Assembly: GCA_023333625.1 (NCBI GenBank) | Contig: CM041644.1 | Span: 31,554,900-31,618,899, forward strand | DNA length: 64,000 nt | Direction of reading: 5' to 3' | DNA from: Bothriochloa decipiens | Lineage: Eukaryota > Streptophyta > Magnoliopsida > Poales > Poaceae | Shown: piece after piece, positions 57,086 through 64,000 of the stretch | How positions within the stretch are numbered: the stretch's first letter is position 1 | Layout of the letters: every line of letters begins with the position of its first letter | The notes under the pieces: model-generated | Database searches by the model: none | What the model was told of the DNA's origin: nothing | Seen by the model: only the letters and a program-made list of their open reading frames with translations | Made by a program: the position numbers and the translations under genes

Positions 57086-57501
57086 ACATTAGCTATTTTG
57101 TTTAATCCTATGATGTCTGCTGAACTCCTGGAATCCACAAGTATCCTGCTTACTTCCCAGGCTGCTATGTTTGTCTTTATGACCATGGCATCTGCATGCG
57201 AATAGCTTTCGACTTGGAGGTCTTGCTCCGTAAATTCTATTGGCATCTTGGACCATTTTGTTGATCTGTAAGCACCCTGGACTGCCACATTGTTTACCAG
57301 CCAGAGGTGGTCCTTCTTTTGCTTTTTGGTTTCGAACTCTAATGCTGAGCCTCCGGCTATAGGTAATATCATCCCAACGGTTGACAAGGCGGAGTGTGGA
57401 TTTATTTGGTTCTCCATCCGAGGCTCTGCCTTCGGTGCCACTGATGGTAATGGGGCATACTGCGGAGACTGTCTTTGCTGGTCTATCGGAGGTGTCTGCA
57501 C
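57086..57501 (-). pseudogene. Protease N-terminal part of gypsy element
   Basis: A minus ORF (57501-57055) with HADAMVIKTNIAAWEVSRIL, then VDSRSSADII. This is the protease active site, normally VDGGSSADI: the catalytic Asp is kept, but the two following Gly are Ser-Arg. Coding sense stops at about 57086, where the foreign insertion begins. Upstream residues (GGSALEFETKKQKKDHLW) match the usual linker after gag. Confidence 0.75.
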
Positions 57502-57764
57502 CTGTGTTGATTCGATGAATGTTATATGCGGAGGTCTTGGGTTGATATAAGTTAGGCCGCTTTCTGCCCTGTGCGGAGTGTAACAGTGGTGTTGCCCTGT
57601 TTGTGATGCTGGGTAGTACTAGTGGGACAGGTTTTGCTGCGATAGTGGTCCTGGACCGTATCCTAGGAAACTTGGGTTGTATTGCTGATGCAGTTGCGAA
57701 CCGTGAGTGTGATTTACGTCTCTGCTACCTTGTTGCTGGGGCTGCAGTTGTGACTATTTGCTTT

Positions 57765-59152
57765 TCATCCTCTCACATGTCTCTTGGGCCTCCGGGCAAT
57801 CACGTGTGACGTGCCCTTTGTCCTCTCCGTGAAAGAGATAGTATGGCTTCTTTGGTTTCTGGTTCTTGCTCTAGTTCTTGGACTTGTTGCTTTTGTTGTA
57901 GCCCTGCCCTTCTTGATTTCTCTGTTCGTAATTGGCTTCTTTTTTCTGAGCATTTGGAGGCTGGCTACTTTGCAAATTGAAGACTTGTTTCTGCTGGTTC
58001 TGGTATTGTTGTCTTTGCTGGTTCCTGCTACCTCTTCTGTTGTCATTATTTGAGAACTGTTTACTTTGACTGTCCGCTTCTTCTAATCTTTTACGAAGGT
58101 CATTGTCGGACCTGCAGTATTTTTTGAACTCCTCGTGCAGCTGAGCCATTGTGGCTGGTTTCTTTCTTCCCAAGTGACTAGCGAATGGACCGATCCTGAG
58201 TCCTTTGATTGCTGCTTCTATGGCTACACCGTCAGGGTCGTCTGGTGCTTTAGCCCGGAGGTGTAGGAATCTCTGATAATAGTCTCTGAGGGGTTCGTCC
58301 TTGAGGTGCTTGTTGCTGAACAAGTCTGATGATGTTAGCAACTCGCTCGTGTAAGCTTTAAAGTTTGCCAGTATCTGGTCCCGTAGGTTTTCCCATGAGT
58401 ATACAGTGCTTGGCTTCAACATTGAGTACCATGCCAGTGCATCTCCTTCTGTGGTAATCACAAATGATTTAGCCATTACATGATTGTTGCCTCCTGCGGA
58501 GGCTACTGCCGCTTCGAAACTCATTATAAACTGTCTTGGATCTGAATTGCTATTGAATCTTGGCAGAGACACAGGTTTGTAACTTGGAGGCCATGGTGAG
58601 CTTTGCAGACCTTCGGACAGTGGTGACTTTGGGTCGAAGACTCTTGATGGTGTGGGTACGCTTGGAATTATGGTGTGCGCAGCTTGCGCGTTTATAGCTG
58701 GAGGACGACTTGCTGTGATTAGTTGAGCGGTCTCCGATGGACTTGCTGCCGGAGGTTGCATGCTCTGTATTTCTGCTTGCAGAATAGCCATTTCCTGCCT
58801 TATCTCGTCCACTTGACGCGATGATTGTATTGTTCTTTGGGTGGTAGCTTGTTGTGCCCTTAACCTGTCTCTTTCGTCTTCCATGCGGCGCATCTCATCC
58901 TCAGCCTGGCCAATTCGTCTTCTTGGTTCTGGGCGGGTGGATGCTGCTCAGTCGGGTCCTCCCATTGCGCGGTATTGTTGTTCTCGTCGTCACCTCCGTC
59001 CTCCGCTGCGGAGGCATAGATGCTTCGAGTGTTTCTTCTTGGTCTCCCGCGAGCAGAGGGTTGTGGTACCTCCGCCTTGACGGCAGTACGTCTCCTAACG
59101 GAGGTCCTGTTCTTTGGTGGAATCTGCGGGTGTTATCTCCGGCCAGACACAA
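57765..59152 (-). pseudogene. Gag of gypsy element (right copy)
   Basis: The main ORF 58893-57871 (340 aa) has an N-terminal coiled-coil (MRRMEDERDRLRAQQ), a Pro-rich linker, the gag core (SLPRFNSNSDPRQFIMSF, then LRDYYQRFLHLRAKAPDD, then KPATMAQLHEEFKKYC) and a Gln-rich tail. A TAG at 57871-57873 replaces the Trp codon seen in the left copy. Beyond it lies the zinc knuckle, whose first Cys is Tyr here (YLFHGEDKGHVTRDC). The first coding segment (59152-58901, MCLAGDNTRRFHQRTG) is in another frame in both copies. Gag would package element RNA. Confidence 0.85.
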
Positions 59153-59153
59153 A

Positions 59154-59167
59154 TGGTGGGCGCCAAC
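59154..59167 (-). other. Primer-binding site of gypsy element
   Basis: The minus strand reads GTTGGCGCCCACCA directly after the 5' LTR, the type seen in Tat-lineage grass elements. Confidence 0.75.
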
Positions 59168-59832
59168 TGTTGGAACACGGTTCCAGTAGGTTCGGGATAC
59201 GATGAACAGGTGTGACCGTGATAACTCTCTGTCAATAAATGAATGAGGAAGTACAAAGTGGGCCCTAGGGCAAGTTACACACTGTAACTACTACAGGACA
59301 ACTGCTCTAATTACACAAGGGGCATCGCCTTTTATAGTGATTGCCTAGACTAAGATTAAAAGTACAAGCGTGCCCCAAGGGGAGTCTCGAAACCCTAGAT
59401 ACTGACTCTATTACATGTGGACCTTCCAAGGGCACGTTTGTCCACCACTTCACCAACACGGCACATAGGCTGCGGCCCATCGTTGCCCATAAGAAAGGCC
59501 CATCACGTCCGTTTTTTGATGATAAGCCTCAGCTGGCCCATCACGCCACCTCGACGGCCATTGTCTTCATTCGTCGCCACCTCCGAGGAGGACCTCCGCG
59601 GGAGTCAGAGGCATGACCGAAGGACCTCCACGATCAGGGAAGATGACGCCACCGGACCTCCATCGCCGACAATTTCCCTAGCCTCAGAAGGAGTCTTCCC
59701 GGCGGAGGTCCTACCTCCGGAGGCTTCACTTTGATGCCTGCAAACATGAACAAGATGGATACACTGGATTCTGTTGGCTAGACTCCAATCGGAGGTAATA
59801 AGCCTCTCCGGCCCTGGGGTGCATCCCCAACA
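59168..59832 (-). repeat. 5' LTR of gypsy element (665 bp)
   Basis: Partner of 43563-44227, with TGTTGG and CCAACA termini. The flank after it starts TCGAT. No matching target duplication can be checked because the other end of the composite is truncated. Confidence 0.9.
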
Positions 59833-60964
59833 TCGATCTAGCATGGAACGACTTGATTAGCTTCCTTTGCTTGTGGGATCGGTCATTTAGACTGTCTGCA
59901 CTTCCTCCAGTACGCAAATACTAGATTTTCCTCCATACCGTGGTCCGCTAAAGGGAATGCTATCATAGCGTATGCGCACGCGTCCTTTATTCCTAGCGCA
60001 CTTCTAGGGCACCTGCTATCCGCCCACAGCCCCACCTCGCTACTCGTGCGCCGCCGCTCACTCGCTCGTGCGCTACCGCTTGCTGAGTCGGCCGCCGGAG
60101 ACGGAGTAGGGACAGGAGGAGCAGTGCGCCGCCCGCTGGCGTCGCCTCGCGCCTGGAGAAGGAAAAGCAGAGGAGCAAAGGAAGTCAAGCTGGGGAGGGA
60201 GGCCACCGGTGCGGGGAGGGACGAGTGGCGCCGTTGCCCAAATCCTCGACCCAAAAGCCGTGCTCCCGGCCATGGCCACCCGCCGCACCGCGCCGCCGAG
60301 CTTGCGGCCATGGCCGCTCGCCGCTAGTGCTCTTGGATGAATAGTGGTCCTGGAGGTGGAGATACTGGGAGTGGGCAGCGGTGGAGGAGGAGCAGGTGGA
60401 ACCACGGAGCCGCCATGCTCTGCTCTGCTGCGGGCGAGGACCAGCAGGATCCGGCAGCGAGCGGACCGCCTCCGGCGGATCCGATGCCGCTGCTGCCATG
60501 GTCAGCGCGTACGCGCGGAGGCGCGAGCACAAGGTCACCGTCGCGGTGGGGCACCTCGTCGGGGTCCGATGAGGGAGGAAGGGTGACGCGTCACCACAGG
60601 CTCGAGCTCGCCGGTGGGGCTCCTTGCAGAGGTAGGAAGGCAGGCCGCATCGGGCACAGACGGAGTCACATCGGGGGTGAGGAACAGGCGGAGGGAGAGA
60701 GGAAGGAGGTGGAGAGAGAAGAATAAAATAATTCTGGCACGTGGACCCCACAGTGGATAGAGGACGATATAAAGTATGGATAGGTGCGAGAAAAATCGAA
60801 AATTCAATTTCTGAACGTTCGTGCGATTCATGTTTGAGCGAACAATTTTTACATGCACAGCTTTCCTTTTCACTTCGTCCTTTCTTTTCCCTTTCGCGCG
60901 GGCATGCACCAGTTGCAAGAAGAGTGACAATGTCTCTTGTCTTTGTTGCATGTGCTGACATCAA
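59833..60964. other. GC-rich region without a recognised gene
   Basis: 60020-60700 is very GC-rich with long overlapping ORFs on both strands (up to 262 aa on minus). None shows a domain or consistent codon bias. It may contain fragments of captured genes, but I cannot name one. Confidence 0.35.
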
Positions 60965-61692
60965 CGCCGACACAAGTGAAAAAAAGGTGAAAAATTATTT
61001 CAACTTGTTATAATTTCTGAACCATGTATCCGTTTCTAATTCCGTCTGTACCGATGTGTTCTACACGACGAGACAAATAAAACTAGATCCCACTTGGATA
61101 TGTTTTGTAGAATTTTTTCACCTTTTTTCTATACTGTTATCATTCTGTGTATAAGTTAGATTTCTAACTTTTCATATGTGTTTTGACGTGATAAGTTAGA
61201 TGATTTATAACTTTGAAACGTGTTAAATCACGTGAGTTATGCCTTTTAAGTTAGCTTTCTAACAATTGTAACGTGTTAGATCATATAAGTTATGCGTTCT
61301 AATTTAGATTTCTAACTTTACGAAGTGTAAGATCACATAAGTTATGCGTTCTACGTTAGATATATAAGTTAGAGAATAGAAGTTAAGTGTCTGAATTTGA
61401 GAATTTAGTTTTTTATTTATTATTTTAAATATTAAATACTTTGTAGATCATCCTAGGAAAATTTGTAAGTTATGCAAGCGGTTTAAAAAGAGCAAAACCG
61501 CAACTACCGTCGCTCTTGCGGCTGCTCGCAAAAAGAGAAAAAAAACACGCACAGGAAGAAAATGGAGAGACGTGGATGCATGCACCTATCTATAAAAGGA
61601 AAAAGGCGGTAATTAGTTTTTCCCAAAAGTAAAAAACTGCATCTGTCGGAAAACGTTCGCTAAAAAGCGCTCTTAGCGAACGTTCGCGATTT
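60965..61692. repeat. Dispersed AT-rich repeat, copy 2
   Basis: Related to 29270-29795: it shares TGTACCGATGTGTTCTAC, CCCACTTGGATATG and GAATTTTTTCACC, then many GTATAAGTTAGA-type units. The right end has an inverted pair GCGAACGTTCGC/AACGTTCGCT, and a GAACGTTCG also occurs at about 60811. Possibly the element spans 60811-61692. Confidence 0.5.
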
Positions 61693-62514
61693 AGTCAAGC
61701 CTGAGAAAAATGGTATAGAGAAGAAAATCGTGATGATCGAACGAGAATAAATATAGAGGACGACGAGTACGCCATCTGTACCGACCGATGATCTCAAGGG
61801 CCAGGAACGAACTACGCGCGGGGCTACGTGGACGCATCATCATGCATTGTAGACCGGCGAGATCCATTTGATTTGAAGCCGTTTCACACAATCACGCGCT
61901 TGCTTGTCGTTCTCGGCCGGGGCGCGCACGCTGCACGCATCCGGCCGGGCAGAGGTAGGCGGCGCATCGCGCCGGCGTGCGCCGCACGCACGCTTGCACG
62001 CACTCCTATCTCTATGCTGCAGGCTGCAGGCTGCAGGCTTCCACGCGAGGAGCTCGCGTCGCTCGCGTACGTGTCAGACCAGAGACCCTAGCCTACACAA
62101 GCCTGCAGCTCTCCGCCGCCGGGACCGCTACAAGGTTCCACACGAGTACAGCATGGGTATGTGTCCGCATGTGGCCGCGCGCGTGACGCAGCGACTCGGA
62201 AACGCCAGACGCGACCGCAGCTAGCTGCCGCGGACAGTGCGAGAACATTCCATCCATCAATCCGCCGCTGATGAGTGAGTGACGCATGGCTCGGCTCCTT
62301 GCCTCACGTACACTACTTTGCTAGTGCCACTCCCTGCTCTTAGTACTCTAGATATATACCTGTACCACACCTAGTTTGTCCGTGTTGCGTCGGGAGTAAA
62401 GGAGCATCGATATCTTTCGATCTAGTAAGAAAGCCCATATATACACTAATTATATGACATTAATTTGGTTTTAGGCTTTAGTCAGAGATGAATGCCCATA
62501 TATACGAACATATA
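61693..62514. other. Intergenic, no gene seen
   Basis: GC-rich with simple-sequence patches, for example three GCAGGCT units near 62020-62040. No credible ORF. Confidence 0.45.
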
Positions 62515-62672
62515 CTCCCTCTGTCTCGTTTTTAGAGTCACTATGGTACCGCTAAAAGTTGTGTCCATTCATCGTCTCTGCTATGCACATGGATTGACGC
62601 ATGGTCCACATCCATAGTATTTTTGATGCACCTTGCTCCATGTCTGAACGACATTAAAACAAGACGGGGGAG
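62515..62672. mobile_element. Stowaway-type MITE (158 bp)
   Basis: TA duplications (62513-62514 and 62673-62674) flank CTCCCTCTGTCTCG...CAAGACGGGGGAG. These are imperfect inverted ends of Stowaway type. It lies about 550 bp upstream of the second GDU-like gene's TATA box. Confidence 0.8.
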
Positions 62673-63064
62673 TAAACAACTACTACATACACGAAAAAAA
62701 GGCTCCAGAGCCAAAAAAAAAAACAAAAATTAGAATTATTATGTTAGTAAAGTGGGTACAATAAAATATTTTCAAAAAAAAACTTCGAGACCGCCCTCTC
62801 CTTAGTGCCGTCCGTGTGTATGCGGCAGCTGGCCGCCAGCATGACTGACTGCAGCTGGCGTCGCGTGAGAGAGACAGTGAGAGAAAAACAAAGCACGCAC
62901 ACGCACGGACGCACCCAGCCGCCGCACCATCACGCAGCTGAGCTGAGCAGCAGCAGCAGCGACAGCACCTGGTGGGGGAGGCCCGCAGGCAAGGCAACCC
63001 AGCAAGCAAAGCAAGTAGAGGAGTGCGCGGTTTCTTCTCCGCCCTCTCCTGCCCCTCCCCGGCC

Positions 63065-63071
63065 TATAAGT
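63065..63071 (+). promoter_or_regulatory. TATA box of second GDU-like gene
   Basis: GGCCTATAAGTATCC, about 114 bp before the ATG at 63179. This leaves room for a leader of about 80 nt, and argues that the in-frame upstream ATG at 62972 is not used because it precedes the promoter element. Confidence 0.65.
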
Positions 63072-63178
63072 ATCCTCCCCGCCACGCCTCCGTCCACCTT
63101 CAGTTGCAGCCAGGCAATCCGCAGGCGCAGCAACAAGCTGGTCTAGAAAAAATATATAGAGTGAGGTGGGAGAGTGAA

Positions 63179-63535
63179 ATGAGGCCGGTGGAAAGAGTTG
63201 GATGTGTGGCGCCGCCGACGGTGCTAATGGCTGGCGGCGGCGGCAGCGCGTGGCCGAGCCTGTGGAGGACGCCGACGCCGTACCTCTTCCTGGGCTTCGC
63301 CGTGATGATGGGCCTCATCGTGGTGGCGCTGCTCGTGCTCGTCTGCACGCGCCGCAAGGCTTCGTCGTCCTCGTCGTCCCGCGACGCGGTGCCCGTGCTG
63401 GTGCCGCTGGACCGGGAGCCCAAGGTCGTGGTGATCATGGCCGGCGACGCCCTGCCGTCCTTCATCGCCGTCGCCGCCAGCAGCGCTAAGAAGCCGCTCG
63501 CCTTCGCCGCACCGGCCGGGGCCGAGGCCGTGTAG
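63179..63535 (+). CDS. GLUTAMINE DUMPER-like membrane protein (118 aa)
   Basis: Second member of the GLUTAMINE DUMPER family, single-pass membrane proteins that influence amino-acid export and are controlled by the ubiquitin ligase LOG2 in Arabidopsis. Seen: start MRPVERVG (family proteins usually begin MR), a Gly-rich stretch, WRTPTPY at residues 29-35, a membrane span at about 34-56, a basic CTRRK end, a Ser run, then VLVPLDREPKVVVIMAGD. VIMAG is at residues 85-89, with PSFIA and an Ala-rich tail after it. The longer open frame starting at 62972 reads through the leader and TATA box and is rejected; Met17 is an alternative start. It shares more than half of its core with 26726-27052. Intronless and very GC-rich. 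Confidence 0.9.
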   Translation: MRPVERVGCVAPPTVLMAGGGGSAWPSLWRTPTPYLFLGFAVMMGLIVVALLVLVCTRRKASSSSSSRDAVPVLVPLDREPKVVVIMAGDALPSFIAVAASSAKKPLAFAAPAGAEAV

Positions 63536-63721
63536 GGTGTAGGCAGTCCGGCGAGAACCCGCGCGTCGCGACGCGCGGCCGCGGGGACAATTTTGTCGAG
63601 ATGAGGTTTTCTTTGTTCTTTTGCTTTGGAGAGAGTTCGGTGGCGTGAGCCGCGAGACCAACGCTGCCGCCACCGGCAGGCAGCTGGTTTGGTCTGTTTC
63701 GGGACAAAAGCTTGCAGCTTG

Positions 63722-63727
63722 AATAAA
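63722..63727 (+). terminator. Polyadenylation signal of second GDU-like gene
   Basis: AATAAA about 190 bp after the stop codon, a normal 3' UTR length. Confidence 0.5.
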
Positions 63728-64000
63728 CGCGCACGGCTTTGTTTGGGCTGAGTACGTTCAGCTGGATCTCATCGATTTGCCTTCTCTTTCACGCGCAAAT
63801 TCTCGTTCGTTCCTGATGCGTGCGTCGCCGATCATGCTTGTTTTGTTTCGTCCAACACTATCGATCGTGCGTTGTCCATGTCCATGATGACAAGACGAGG
63901 CTCTCGCTCTGTTTCCTCTGAGTCATGACGCACTGTGCCGAGCGAAAGCGGCCGTCCCCGGCAATGAGTTGAGCACCCAGTCTGGAAAAAAAAAAAAAAA
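63728..64000. other. Downstream flank
   Basis: No gene. The window ends in an A-run (63987-64000). Confidence 0.5.

Larger units (their letters stand above)
41964..59832 (-). mobile_element. Composite Tat/RIRE2-like gypsy element, tandem and partly truncated
   Basis: On the minus strand the order is LTR (59832-59168), primer site, gag, protease, RT, RNase H, integrase, spacer, an opposite-strand gene, polypurine tract, LTR (44227-43563), then a second primer site and second partial gag to about 41964. Two element copies therefore share the middle LTR, the usual product of unequal recombination, and the outer copy is truncated. The protease is interrupted by foreign DNA (about 53881-57085). 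The TTGGCGCCCACC primer site and the opposite-strand ORF fit the Tat lineage of grasses (RIRE2, Grande, Cinful relatives). All coding parts are damaged. Confidence 0.85.

Noticed and set aside
60185..60973. 262-aa minus ORF
   Set aside because: Ser/Pro/Arg-rich translation of GC-rich DNA that is open in most frames; no recognisable block.
62972..63178. Longer N-terminus for the second GDU-like gene from the ATG at 62972
   Set aside because: It would put the TATA box inside the coding region, and the extra 69 residues have no family match.

Overview
This is a transposon-dense piece of a grass nuclear genome, probably a panicoid. The signs are nested Ty3/gypsy and Ty1/copia LTR elements of grass type, Stowaway MITEs with TA target sites, very GC-rich short genes, and a spliced receptor kinase. 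I see no bacterial features, no tRNA or rRNA genes and no CRISPR array. Only three genes look like functional host genes, all on the + strand. Two are GLUTAMINE DUMPER-like membrane proteins (26726-27052 and 63179-63535). One is a lectin-like receptor kinase (33954-36149) with a single 81-nt intron.

Layout. 1 to about 21170 is a degenerate gypsy-type element on the minus strand, entering from outside the window. Its left (3') LTR ends at 2733, its right (5') LTR begins at 17743, and an initiator-Met-type primer site adjoins the right LTR. Nested in it at 7827-17035, between TGCAT target duplications, is an Athila-like element. It keeps gag, protease and an extra ORF after the protease, but has no reverse transcriptase or integrase. 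The outer element carries, in gag position, a broken ORF whose N-terminus resembles the histone H3 tail. 21170-26700 holds repeats, a 100-N assembly gap and a copia-like fragment rich in ACAGTCCG-type motifs. The first GDU gene, a Stowaway MITE, small duplications and a 2.1-kb probable solo LTR lead up to the kinase gene. After it come a 40-bp tandem repeat, a clean 972-bp solo copia LTR with GATAC duplications, and a minisatellite near 40.1-40.7 kb.

41964-59832 is a composite Tat/RIRE2-like gypsy element on the minus strand. It has two 665-bp LTRs, a complete domain order (gag, protease, RT, RNase H, integrase), a second partial gag beyond the left LTR, and a degenerate intron-bearing gene on the opposite strand with its own TATA box. 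Its protease is split by about 3.2 kb of unrelated DNA containing a 331-bp tandem duplication. The rest holds a second copy of a dispersed AT-rich repeat, another Stowaway MITE and the second GDU gene.

The host genes are not an operon or pathway. The two GDU paralogues share a family and probably an ancestral duplication, and the 36 kb between them is mostly transposon growth plus the kinase gene. Domain and family calls come from reading the sequence and family knowledge; no database search was run. Element boundaries marked approximate are by eye.
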